Below the pieces are notes generated by a model. It was given only the letters and a program-made list of their open reading frames with translations. It was not told the origin of the DNA and did not search any database. Source: Erythroxylum novogranatense (taxonomy: Eukaryota > Streptophyta > Magnoliopsida > Malpighiales > Erythroxylaceae). From it: DNA of 64,000 nt. The DNA lies in assembly GCA_029891385.1 (NCBI GenBank), contig CM057234.1, positions 22,864,350 through 22,928,349 of the forward strand, given 5' to 3'. The translations under genes and the position numbers were made by a program. This document shows, in pieces, positions 49,714 through 60,481 of this stretch (positions within the stretch are counted from its first letter, which is position 1; each line of letters begins with the position of its first letter).

Positions 49714-50410
49714 CAGCTACGGGAAAGATGCTTAATTTTGGAAATGTTAGAGGCCGAATCGCTTTTTGTGGTCTTCATGAAAGTTGTAGCTATATCTGTC
49801 TAATTTCGAATTGTACAAAAAAGAAAGAAATCCGATTTATAAATTGAAAGTTATACTGATCGCGCCAAAAGATGTTGAAATTGAATTAGGATGTGAACAT
49901 GATCTATTCTTTTGGGAATAAATCCCTCATCCGACCTCCAATTGAGGTGAGGCTTGAACCATTAGATTTATAAGACATATATCGTTCCCTCCACAAATAT
50001 TGGTACCATTTGGAGTCAAATTGAAAAATTTTGCATTAAAGTAAGTGAGAGGTCGGTTTGAAGATCATATTTTGAGTATGAGCTCTTTTAGGCTATTTAA
50101 GCATAACTTGAGTTATATAACTCCGTTTGAGGTGATTCTTGTCACAAAACGAACTCGAGGAATAGAGATACAATTTATATGAAGAAGTCAACTTATGATT
50201 TTGATGTTTAAATAGTGTACGCTCGCCACGAATGTGGAGTTACAGCTAAGGACCCTGAAAGGTTAATAGCACAAGGTTTATGATTATGCAGTTTTAATGA
50301 AGAAACAAGTTTTCCATCGTGGTGAGGAATTCCTCCCTTGTGGGATGCGCGTCCAGATGTCACGAAAGACGTCGGACCCATGTCTCATCGGGGTGGGGTT
50401 CCAACACTTA

Positions 50411-50422
50411 TGGTTTCAGAGC
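50411..50422 (+). other. Primer-binding site of element D
   Basis: TGGTTTCAGAGC lies four bases after the LTR end. It is one change from the initiator-Met tRNA complement. Confidence 0.8.
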
Positions 50423-50666
50423 TTTCAGTTGAGGTTCGGGTAGAAAGAGAACTTTAGGGTTTTCATGACTTCCATCAAAATTGCATGATTTGTGTTACTT
50501 GCATTGTTTGAATTGATTTTACATACCTACATGGTGATTTTGACTAAATGTTGATTTTTGCATGATTCTGACCGGGTTTTTCATGATTTAAATCGTACGA
50601 TACATTTTGACAAATTGTTTTTGCATGAACTAAAGTTTTTCACTGGTTTTATTTTGAAGGAGTATT

Positions 50667-52055
50667 ATGCCACCTCATAATAGAACTCGAGGAGCCCGAC
50701 TTCGTTCTCGCTCTCACCAAGGGAGCACAGATGAGTCTCATGTCCCGCAAGATGCGAGGACACACTCTGCTCCTAGCTCAGAAGCACCTAGTATGCAACC
50801 TTAAGAGCCTCCTCCTCCTCCTCCTTCTGTGCCTGCGATGGACCCGTAGTTTTTCCAGGCCTTTGCCCAGGCTTTCACCTTCCCCATGGGTCAAGGGTCT
50901 CAGGTTCCGATGCTAGCTCCAGTGGTTAGGGGTGGGCAGTACGATAAGCTGAGGAAGTTTGGAGCGGTGGACTTTCTTGATACCACCAATCCAGAGGAAG
51001 CTGAAGCTTGGATGAAGAGGACAGAGAGGGTCTTGGTCCAGATGAAGTGCTCTGATGATGAGAAGTTGGAGTATGCAGTTAGTTTATTGCAGGGAGATGC
51101 TCTTCACTGGTGGGAGTCAGTTCCACAGAGTCAAGCTGTGCCACTAGTACTCACATGGAGGGACTTCGGAGAGTTGTTCAGAAAGAAGTACCTTTCCCGG
51201 GTATACATTCAGGAAAAAGCTCGAGAGTTTTTGAATCTGGCTCAGAGGGAGATGTCTGTGAGTGAGTATGAGTTGAGATTTACTCAATTGTCTAGATATG
51301 CACCTCATATTGTGGCAAATGAAGAAGATAAGTGTCGCAAGTTTGAGGAAGGTCTCCACTTGGGTATCAAGGAGAAGGTGATTCTCCATAACTTCTGTGA
51401 TTATCAGCAGCTGGTGGATGCTGCACTCCAGGCTGAGAAGCTGGAGAACATCAGGCAGGAGGTGAGTAGGAAGAGGAAGAGCAGAGAGTAGTCTTCCAGA
51501 GAGGGGTAGTGTGCGCATGACTGTCGGGGGTGAGAAGAGTTTCGTGCTCGAGTCGTGGTGGCAAGAAGTGCCCTCAGCAGCAGTGTAGTTCAGATTGGGT
51601 CGCCAGCTTCCTCAGTGGGAGGAAACGGTAGAACAGAGAGAAGTAGGAATCAGAACCCTGTATGTGAGCACTGTGGGAATATGCATCAGGGTGAGTGTCG
51701 TAAACTTTCGGGTGCTTGTTTCTGGTGTGGAGAAAAAGGACGTCGGATCAGGGATTGCCCTATGATGAAAGGGGAAGGATCTCAACCGCAGGCCCAGAGG
51801 AGAGTAGAGACAGTGGGGACCAGACCAACTGCTGGAGTGGGCAGTTCTGGGTCAGTGAAGAAGCCCATTCCTCTAGGGAGACCAAGAGGGCAAGCACAGG
51901 CTAGGGTGTTTGCCATGACACGGGAGGAAGCTGCAGCCGCACCGGAGGTTGTTACAGGTATGGCTCAGCTCTTTCATTTTGATGTGTATGTGCTGTTTGA
52001 TTCTGGTTCTACACATTCTTATGTGTCTGCAAGTGTGATTTTGCCTGATATGTAG
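50667..52055 (+). pseudogene. Element D gag, with N-terminal part of protease
   Basis: The start chosen is ATG at 50667 (MPPHNRTRGARLRSRS), in one frame with all later pieces. In-frame stops are at 50802 (TAA), 50847 (TAG), 51489 (TAG), 51507 (TAG), 51531 (TGA) and 52053 (TAG). The capsid domain is open from 50886 to 51488: DKLRKFGAVDF, AWMKRTERVL, ALHWWESV, TWRDFGELFRKKYL, REMSVSEYELRFTQLSRYAP, EEDKCRKFEEGLHLGIKEKV. Zinc-knuckle region 51655-51765: CEHCGNMHQGEC and then CFWCGEKGRRIRDCP, where the expected His is Arg. Protease active site FDSGSTHSY at 51996-52022 (Asp at 51999). Gag would package the genomic RNA in the cytoplasm; this copy is truncated early. Confidence 0.9.
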
Positions 52056-52069
52056 TCAGATCTCTTAGA

Positions 52070-55000
52070 TAATTTTCTACTTGTTAGCACTCCGTTAGGG
52101 AGGAATGTCATTGTAAGCCGGATCTTAGAGATTGCGAGCTTGTGATCGAGGGATCTAGTTTGGTAGTAGATCTGCTACCTCTAGATCTGAAGGGATTGGA
52201 CGTTATTATCGGAATGGATGTAATGGAAAAGTATGGGGCGAAGCTTGATTGTGGTCGAAAGGAAGTAGAGTTTGATATGGGTGAAGGTCGAAAGGTAATT
52301 TTCAGAGGGGATAGAAAGTTGACACCGCCAAGGCTTGTTTCAGCTTTGTTAGCTGATAAACTGATGGGAAGAGGTTGTGAAGCCTTCTTGGCGTGTGTCA
52401 TGGATATGAGTGTGAAAGAGAGCAGGGTGGAGGATATTCCCATTGTGAGGGAATTTTCTGATGTGTTTCCAAAAGAGTTGCCCGGTTTGCCACAGGAGAG
52501 GGAGATTGAGTTTACTATTGACTTGGCTCCCGGGACAGCTCCTATTTCAATTCCACCCTATAGGATGGCTCCAGTTGAGCTGAAGGAGCTGAATGAACAG
52601 TTACAGGATTTATTAGAGAAAGGGTTTATTAGACCTAGTTCCTCACCTTGGGGAGCACCGGTCTTGTTTGTTAGAAAGAAAGATGGAACTTGGAGGATGT
52701 GCATCGATTACAGAAGGATTAACAAGGTGATAGTGAAAAACAAGTATCTTCTGCCTCGTATCGATGACTTGTTTGATCAGCTGCAGGGAGCAACGGTCTT
52801 TTCTAAGATCGATCTCAGGTCTGGCTACCATCAACTCAGGATTAAGGAGTCTGATGTGAGCAAGACAGCCTTTAGAACAAGGTATGGGCATTATGAATTT
52901 TTGGTTATGTCTTTTGGACTGACCAATGCTCTTGCTGCTTTTATGGATCTGATGAACAGAGTTTTTAAGGAGTTTTTGGATCAGTTTGTTATCGTGTTCA
53001 TCGATGACATTCTGGTGTATTCAAAGAGTGTGGGAGAACATGAGCAACACTTAAGAATAGTATTGCAGCGGTTGAGAGAAAGAGAGCTCTATGCCAAATT
53101 CACTAAATGTGAATTTTGGCTTCATGAAGTAGTTTTCCTTGGTCACATTATTTCTGAGAATGGGGTGCATGTAGATCCAAAGAAGATTGAAGCACTGGTG
53201 AATTGGCATGCCCCAACAATAGTAACGGAAGTGAGGAGCTTTCTGGGTTTAGCAGGCTATTATCGGAGATTCGTGGAGGGATTCTCAATAATAGCTACTC
53301 CTTTGACCAAGTTATTGAGAAAGAACCAGAAGTTTGTTTGGAGTGATGAGTGTCAACGGAGTTTTGAGGAGCTCAAGCATAGATTGACTAGTGCTCCAGT
53401 ATTGACTTTGCCTACAGGAGAAGGAAGTTATACAGTATATAGTGATGCTTCCAGAAAGGGGTTGGGATGTGTGCTTATGCAGGGAGATAAGGTGATAGCA
53501 TATGCCTCACGGTAGCTAAAACCTTATAAGGTGAATTATCCGACCCACGATCTCGAGTTAGCAGCTGTGATCTTTGCATTGAAGATATGGAGGCATTATC
53601 TGTATGGAGTGCAAACCAGGATCTTCACAGATCGCAAAAGTCTCAAATACTTGTTAAGTCAGAAGGAGCTGAATTTGAGACAGAGAAGGTGGATTGAGCT
53701 ACTTAAAGATTATGACCTATTGATTGAGTATCATCCAGGTAAGGCAAATGTTGTTGCGGATGCTTTAAGCAGGAAGCCTTCCATAGCATATGTTCAGATA
53801 GTGTATATACCGCTACTGGAAGAGATGGCTAAGCTCAGGATCAGTTTAAAGAAGGAAGAGACTGGTTGTATGATTGCTACACTTAGGGTGAGACCAATCC
53901 TTAGGGAAAAAGTGAGAGAGTTGCAAGTTCAGGATGCAGAACTAGGTAAGCTGCGAGAAGAGGTTCAAGAGGGTAAGAAGTCTGATATGATGGTGAGTGA
54001 TGATGGACTCCTGACAGTCAGGAATAGACTTTGTATTCCAGATGTCATGGAGATGAAGAATGAGATTCTGGATGAGGCGCACAATGCGCCTTATGCTATG
54101 CATCCAGGTAGCACCAGGATGTACAGGGATCTTAAGGAACATTTATGGTGGAGAGGTATGAAAAAGGATGTGGCCGAGTATGTGAGTAAGTGTCTAGTAT
54201 GTCAGCAAGTTAAGGCTGAACACCAGGTACCTTCAGGTCAGTTGAGGCCATCACCTATTCCAGAGTGGAAGTGGCAGAAAGTGACTATGGATTTTCTAAT
54301 GAGATTGCCTAGGACCAGTAGGAGGCATGATGCCATATGGGTGATTGTGGATAGATTGACAAAATCAGCCCATTTTCTGGCAATTAGACAGACTGATCCT
54401 CTGCACGTGCTAGCTAAGAAGTACATTGATGGAGTGGTGAGATTGCATGGGATCCCGGATTCAATTGTATCTGATAGAGATCCTCGTTTTACATCAAGAT
54501 TTTGGGGCAGTTTGTAGGAAGCTTTAGGTACTAAGTTGAGTTTCAGCACTGCCTTCCATCCTCAAACCGATGGTCAATCTGAGAGGACCATTCGGACCTT
54601 AGAGGGAATGCTCAGGGCATGTGTGATGGATTTTAGAGGAGCATAGGATGAGCACTTGCCTCTGATCAAATTTGCCTACAATAATTCATATCATTCGAGC
54701 ATTCAGATGGCACCGTATGAGGCTCTATATGGGAGGAAATGTAGGACTCCAGTGTGTTGGGATGAAGAAGGAGACAGGAAGCTATTGGGTCCAGAGTTGA
54801 TTCAGATGACTATTGATAAGGTCAACTTGATTAAGCAAAGGCTGAAGGCAGCTCAAGAAAGAATGAAAAGTTATGAAGATGCTCATAGGAAGGAAATGGA
54901 GTATGAGGTAGGCGAGAAAGTTTTCTAAAGACTTCTCCTTGGAAAGGGATTATGAGATTTGGGAGAAAGGGTAAGCTGAGTCCAAGGTATGTGGGGCCTT

Positions 55001-55395
55001 ATGAGATTCTGGAGAGAATTGGTCCATTGGCATACAAGTTAGCTTTGCCTCCTGAGCTCTCACAAATTCATGATGTCTTTCATGTCTCTATGTTAAGGAG
55101 ATACCGATCTGATCCTTCTCATGTCATTCAAGCTGATGAAGTTCAGTTGAGTGATGACTTGAGTTATGAGGAGCTTCCAGTGCAGATCTTGGATTCTAAA
55201 GAAAAAGTTTTGAGGAATAAGACAGTGCAGCTAGTCAAGGTCTTATGGAGGAATCATTCAGTGGAAGAGGCCACGTGGGAGCCATTAGAAGCTATGAAGG
55301 AAAAGTATCCCCAGCTCTTCAGTATGTTAGGTACGAATTTCGAGAACGAAATTCTTTTAAGAGGGGGAGAGATGTTGGGCCCCGAATCGTATTAA
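52070..55395 (+). pseudogene. Element D pol: protease end, RT, RNase H, integrase, chromodomain
   Basis: A small indel near 52125 shifts the frame relative to gag; RDCELVIEG resumes from about 52126. One frame then runs to 54925 with TAG stops at 53513 (in [17 protein letters not shown]), 54515 (GSL*EALGT) and 54644 (RGA*DEHLP). [48 protein letters not shown] with the catalytic Asp pair at 53003-53008. RNase [34 protein letters not shown]. Integrase: zinc finger H...MHPG...CLVC; core [36 protein letters not shown] one-base deletion near 54926 shifts into the last piece (54952-55395), with GPYEILERIGPLAYKLALPP and a chromodomain-like VLWRNHSVEEATWEPLEAM. The stop lies just inside the 3' LTR. 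Confidence 0.92.
55361..55372 (+). other. Polypurine tract of element D
   Basis: GAGGGGGAGAGA lies directly before TGTTGGGCCC at 55373. Confidence 0.85.
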
Positions 55396-55826
55396 GCATG
55401 TTTATGTTATTTTTTAGGTTTAATTTGGAAATTTATTTTGTTGGACTTAATTGAGGTTTATAGTGTTTAAAGGGATGAAAGTTAAATGAAGGATTAGTTT
55501 ATATTATAATTGAAGTGTTGTTAGAAATTGGAAGGACTAAAATGGCTTGAGGGTATTTTGGGAAGTTTATTTATGTTCTTAGAATTTAAGGCTTTGAAGG
55601 AGGGACTTTTTGGTCTTTAGGTAGTCATTAAAATGAAAATGAAATGAAGCTAGTGATGAATTGCCGTGGGTGTAGTTGTAACATAAGGAAAATTTTAAGC
55701 TTTATGAAAGGATTGCTAAACTACGTAGTTTTAAGGTTGGAGTAGGTCTTAAATAAAGAAGCAATTAGTTAGTCCATTAGAAGAAGAATCACGAAATTTC
55801 TAGAGAAAAGGAGAGGGAGAGTTTTC

Positions 55827-55874
55827 GAAGAAGAAGAAGAAGAAGAAGAAGAAGAAGAAGAAGAAGAAGAAGAA
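55827..55874. repeat. (GAA)16 microsatellite, D 3' LTR
   Basis: Sixteen GAA units, versus 23 in the 5' LTR. Confidence 0.95.
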
Positions 55875-56005
55875 AGAGGGTAAGTCCTTGGGTTTTCTTG
55901 CTTAGTGAAGGGTAGTAGAGTGTTTAAGGAGGAGAAAAGAAAGAAAGGTGTAAGAGTTTTCATCAAAGCTAAGAGAGGGAGAAATTTTGTGAGTCTCCTT
56001 TCAAG

Positions 56006-56915
56006 GTAAGAAAAATGTAAAATTCTTTGGAATTATGAGTGGCTTTTGATGCTTCTAGCTTAGGTAAGGTTTGGGTAAAGTTAGGTAGGTTTAATTGCAT
56101 GTTTTCCTCTCCTAGGTTTGTCTAATTTTGGGATATCTTTTGTAAATTGGGTTCTCACTTGCTTAATGAAGGTGAAGAGAAGTTGATAGAGCAAGAAGCA
56201 AGGTCAAGTGTCTAAATTCAAGGCTAAAGGTTTAAGGTGGGTAATTTCTTAATAATTGAGTTAATGAACTTGTTAAAGTTCTATAATGAATGCTATTAAA
56301 TGCTATTGAATGCTTTAAAATGATTTATTCATATTGCTTGTTATTCTTAAAATGATTTTAAATGTATATGAGATATGAAAATGTGTATATGATTGTTGAA
56401 CAAGTGAAAAAGAGATTTGAATAAGTGATTTAGGCAATTATGTGGAAATAGAAGTTGCAAGGTTCATTGATGGCTAATATGTATAAAATGTGTGAATAAT
56501 GTGAATTGCATGTTTTCTACGGGTTAGGGTGGTCCTTTATGTGATAGGTGCACCTATATAGGCTTCTCCCGCCTGCCCGCTATTGGCCATGGAGTTCCTC
56601 ACGGACTCCCTCATGTGTTCACGGCTACATATGACCGTTTTGCGGAAATGTGTAGTACGTCCTGTTGGACCCACCCAAACCAACTTATATGTGAATATGC
56701 GATATGTTTGTCTAAGTTGTTCTTGTATGATATATTGTTTTATAATTGCCTTTGATAAACTTTGATGTTGATGAAGAATTGTTTAATAATAAAGATGCTT
56801 TAGTTCCATTGTTTGAGAATAAAGTGCTAAAGGATTTTGGCATGTTTATTCTTAATTATTAAGTTTTTACCCACGGAGCCGTCGAGCTCACCCCCACCCA
56901 TTTTCCCCTCCACAG
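56006..56915 (+). other. Predicted leader intron, D 3' LTR (910 bp)
   Basis: Same donor CAAG|GTAAGA and acceptor CCACAG|G as in the 5' LTR, and the same length. Confidence 0.45.
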
Positions 56916-58033
56916 GTCATGAGCGAGAAACCGAGACACCGCATTAGGAATGAGGCTTTACTCTGATGCAATTTTTGAGTTTTGAAATCATATGTTTGAA
57001 ACCAAGGCTTTAGATAGCATTTTAGAGCTAGCAATGTACTTTGTATTTTGTCTTTAAGACTTTGATGTATTTGGTCTAAAATGCCCTCTAAAGCTTTGTA
57101 ATAACTTTAAATTTCATGTAAATACAAGATTGTTGAGTTTCAATTGTAATTTATGTAATTTACACATGTTTTATTCACATGTGTCATGGTATGGCTATAG
57201 TTGACAAAAAGAGTGGTATGAGATTATATGGTTTTATGTTTTGGAATGGAATAGATATCTAGGAGTGAGGTTGTTGCCTTTGAACTATGTTTGGAGATAC
57301 TTTAGAATTGAAACATGTTGAATGAGGTTGGATATTGAGTTTTATGCAGGTGGTGGAGCTAGGATTGAAGTTTGGCTAGTTGTATTTTCAAGGGAAGTGC
57401 TGTCAAATTTTCCTAAAATTTGATAGAAACTTCACTTGGGATTTAGTCCCTCTTAGGGCTTGAATTGGATCGGGAAGTCTTTTGAAGTTTGTAGTAGAGG
57501 TTCATATCTTTCCAATGACATATAATGTGTCTCATTTGGACTTGGGGTTAAGAAGTTATGAGATTAGAAACACATTCACCACCGCTCAATTAGCTATATT
57601 TATCGTTTCATTGGACCTTTTATGGGCAGTGCCTTTGAGTGGCTTTTTACCTTGCTTATTGATGAAATTAACATTTTCATCCTTCATGAGAGTTTTAGAG
57701 CATCTTGTTATCTTTCCATTGAGATATAATATGTAATTTTTTGAATTTGGAGTAAGAAGTTATAAGAATTGGAAGATAACAACTAAAGTCATGCTTGTTG
57801 TTCATATAGCTTATGAAGTTATGATAACCTTGATGACAAATGATTGAAATCCATGCTTTGATGATTCATTTAAGCTAGAGATTTTGAATTTGGTGAATTA
57901 AACTTGAAGTTTGAGGTGTTATGAAGTGTTTAGGCTATGGAATAAATAAATTTGGGAAGTGTATAAATGGTTAAGAAGTTAGGTTGAAGGTGAGAAGTTT
58001 GAATGAGGCATTGAAGTTTTGGGATTTTTCATG

Positions 58034-58190
58034 TCCGTTAAACGGACAGTCTCGGGTGCAAAAAAACCCCTTAGCCTGCCCATGTCCGTTAAACGGACTT
58101 GCATGTCCGTTTAACGAACATTTAAGGATCATTTGGGACACTTTCACCCGAACGTGTCCGTTAAACGGACATGTCTGTCCGTTTAACGAA
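58034..58190 (+). repeat. Palindrome cluster, D 3' LTR
   Basis: Five copies correspond one for one to the 5' LTR cluster. Single changes in two copies (TTTAACGAA for TTTAACGGA) show the palindromes decaying independently. Confidence 0.87.
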
Positions 58191-58830
58191 AAGCTACAGG
58201 AAAGATGCTTAATTTTGGAAATGTTAGAGGCCCAATCGCGTTTTGTAGTCTTCATGAAAGTTGTATATCTAGATGTCTACTTTCTAATGGTACAAAAAAG
58301 AAAGAAATCAGATTTATAAATTGAAAGTTATGGTGATCGCGCCAAAAGGTGTTGAAATTGAATTAGGATGTGAACATGATCTATTCTTTTGGGCATAAAT
58401 CCCTCATCCGACCTCCAATTGAGGTGAGGCTTAAACCATTAGATTTATAAGACATATATATTTCCCTCCACAAAAATTAGTGCCATTTGGAGTCAAATTG
58501 AAAAAGTTTGCATTAAAGTAAGTGAGAGGTCGGTTTGAAGATCATATTTTGAGTATGAGCTCTTTTAGGCTTTTTAAGCATAACTTGAGTTATATAACTC
58601 CGTTTGAGGTGATTCTTGTCACAAAACGAACTCGAGGAATAGAGCTACAATTTATATGAAGAAGTCAACTTATGATTTTGATGTTTAAATAGTGTGCGCT
58701 CGCCACGAATATGGAGTTACAGCTAAGGACCCTGAAAGGTTAATAGCACAAGGTTTATGATTATGCAGTTTTAATGAAGAAACTAGTTTTCCATCGTGGT
58801 GAGGAATCCCTCCCTCGTGGGATGCGCGTC

Positions 58831-59542
58831 TACTAAATACTGTTCACTGTTTAAGTGCTCGGTCACAACACTATAATAAAATGGGAAAAAGTCACATATG
58901 CATTGCATACTCATTGTGATGGATTGAATACAGTGAATGGGAAATAGGCAAGAGTGCATGATACAATTGTGTTAATTGATTTACAAAATTTCTGAGTTCT
59001 GTGATTGCATGAGAATCTGTAAATTGCTTTATGGTATTCTGAATGTGTTATTGTAATATGTTGTACGCTATTTGCGTAATGCATGAATTGAGTGAACCAT
59101 CGATGATGGTTTCTCATTGAGTTCGCAAACTCACCCAAAATTGCGTTATATTTTTCAGGATCAATAGAGTAGAATCCTAGCTCCAGTGAGAAAGACTTTT
59201 CTTGTCGTGTGGATTTGGTTGGCAAGAGAAGTCATGGCACACAGGTCGGTCAACTAGGATTGTTTTGGGGATGACCTAGTTAGATTTTTGTATCAGTTTC
59301 TTTTTTGAGTATTGTATTTAAACAGTGGAAAACTGATAGTCATGTGAACTTTTGTTCCGATGAAATGAATGAAGAAGCTTTTGGATTTTTAAACATAGTG
59401 ATCTTTATATTATGGTTCTATGATTTTGATGCCATGAGAGTATGTAGTGACTGTTTACTCGTAGCCCTCCCTTATTGTAGGATATGCATCAGGATGACCC
59501 ACGGGCGTCCCTGTGTGTACCCTACGGTAAGGGGGCGCTACA
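58831..59542 (+). mobile_element. LTR fragment E, right part with LTR terminus
   Basis: It continues E after D. The match to A-family LTR (reverse complement of about 5040-4400) includes AATACTGTT...CGGTCACAA, CATCGATGATGG, GAGTTCGCAAACTCA and a TATTTTTCAG|GATC acceptor (59158/59159). It ends GGGGGCGCTACA at 59542, a plausible LTR 3' end. C LTR sequence follows at once, with no primer site, so E is a solo-LTR remnant rather than part of a full element. Confidence 0.72.
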
Positions 59543-60481
59543 GATAATATGTTAAACTATGAGTCTCTGAAATAGAACTGCGGAGAAACTGATTGTTAAG
59601 TAAATGAGATATATTTATACATATATGTATGTTCGGTGCATGGCTCGTTGTCACTAGCTATAAATGTATTAGCCACTGAGCTTCACAACTCATCCCGCTA
59701 TTTTTCACTTCTCAGGTGCTGAACGAAAAGATCGTTGATCCTCGCGAAGTTTTTGGCATACTGCAAGATAGTAACTTTTCTAACTAAGTTAGTAACTATA
59801 ACTTTTGGGATAACTTTATAAGCATATTAACATGAGCATTATTGTATTTGGTATTTTGTATTAAGCCAATGGTGTAGCTTTTGATGTGTAATTAAAGTTG
59901 TTCAAACTCTTTGATTTAATAATGAAATTTGGATTTGTTGAAGATATTTTGTGTATGTTCATAGTTAACTTCTTTGTTGAGATTGAAAATTGTTGTTAGT
60001 GATGGATTAGGCTATTGTGATGAAAGTTGTATGTAAGTTGTTGATGGATGTTGGGTTGTCCAGGTTTTGTCTGAGGGTTTTGCCGCAGTAAGGCTCAAAG
60101 TTTGCCGCAACGAACCTTTTTAGAAGGGTGATTTATGTTAAATTTTGTATCTTCACCACGACGAAGCTAGGTTTTCAATGCAGCGTAATTTCTTCTAGGG
60201 GTTTTTCTCACGGGCCTCAAGAGTTCGCTGCGACGAAGCCAAAGTTTACTACATCATATTTTTCTCGAGAGGTACTTGGAATGAATTTGAGACTTTGCCA
60301 CAGCGAACTTTTCTTGAAAGTTCATTGCGCTTGACTTTCATAGTTGGCCGCGGCAAACCTGTTACTACCGCCATGTTGAAATTTCTTACAAATCGAATGC
60401 TCTCAACTTTTCTTTCGCGCCATCCTCACCCAACTGTCCCGAATTAAACCTCTGGATTGGGATTGAGATTTGGGCTCAACA
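59543..60481 (+). repeat. Element C middle LTR, right part
   Basis: It matches 39384-40323 to the LTR end GGGCTCAACA, including the acceptor TTCTCAG|G (59715) and the CG-palindrome region, which is more decayed here than in the 5' LTR. Confidence 0.85.

Larger units (their letters stand above)
46874..50406 (+). repeat. Element D 5' LTR (3533 bp)
   Basis: TGTTGGGCCC...GGTTCCAACA. Contents on plus: (GAA)23 at 47328-47396; donor CAAG|GTAAGA at 47527/47528; hairpin module 48086-48190; GAGCCGTCGAGCTC with a C-rich tract and CCACAG|G acceptor (48437/48438); degenerate GTTGTAG...GTTATG modules (49003-50200); five TCCGTTTAACGGA-type palindromes (49557-49713). Confidence 0.9.
46874..58830 (+). mobile_element. 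Element D: near-complete Tekay-like chromovirus retrotransposon
   Basis: 5' LTR 46874-50406, primer site 50411-50422, gag from 50667, pol to 55395, purine tract 55361-55372, 3' LTR 55373-58830. The polyprotein has protease, RT, RNase H, integrase and a C-terminal chromodomain-like segment in chromovirus order. The long LTRs and the PVQILDSKEKVLRNKTVQLV-type tail point to the Tekay/Del clade. The two LTRs are almost identical by eye (about five differences in the first 460 bases), so insertion was recent relative to B and C. Even so, at least nine premature stops and two frameshifts disable it. It is inserted in LTR E, which is inserted in LTR C. Confidence 0.9.
55373..58830 (+). repeat. Element D 3' LTR, lacking its last 53 bases
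   Basis: It matches the 5' LTR to GATGCGCGTC (5' LTR 50353), then turns directly into E sequence at TACTAAATACTG. The final 53 bases of the 5' LTR, up to CCAACA, are absent. It carries (GAA)16 at 55827-55874, the leader donor/acceptor (56006-56915), the hairpin module (about 56556-56665) and palindromes at 58034, 58085, 58106, 58157 and 58178. Confidence 0.9.

Noticed and set aside
49494..49803. Repetitive peptide frames (LNGH/FNGH) on both strands, again at 57971-58319
   Set aside because: They are produced by the palindromic TCCGTTTAACGGA cluster in the D LTR.
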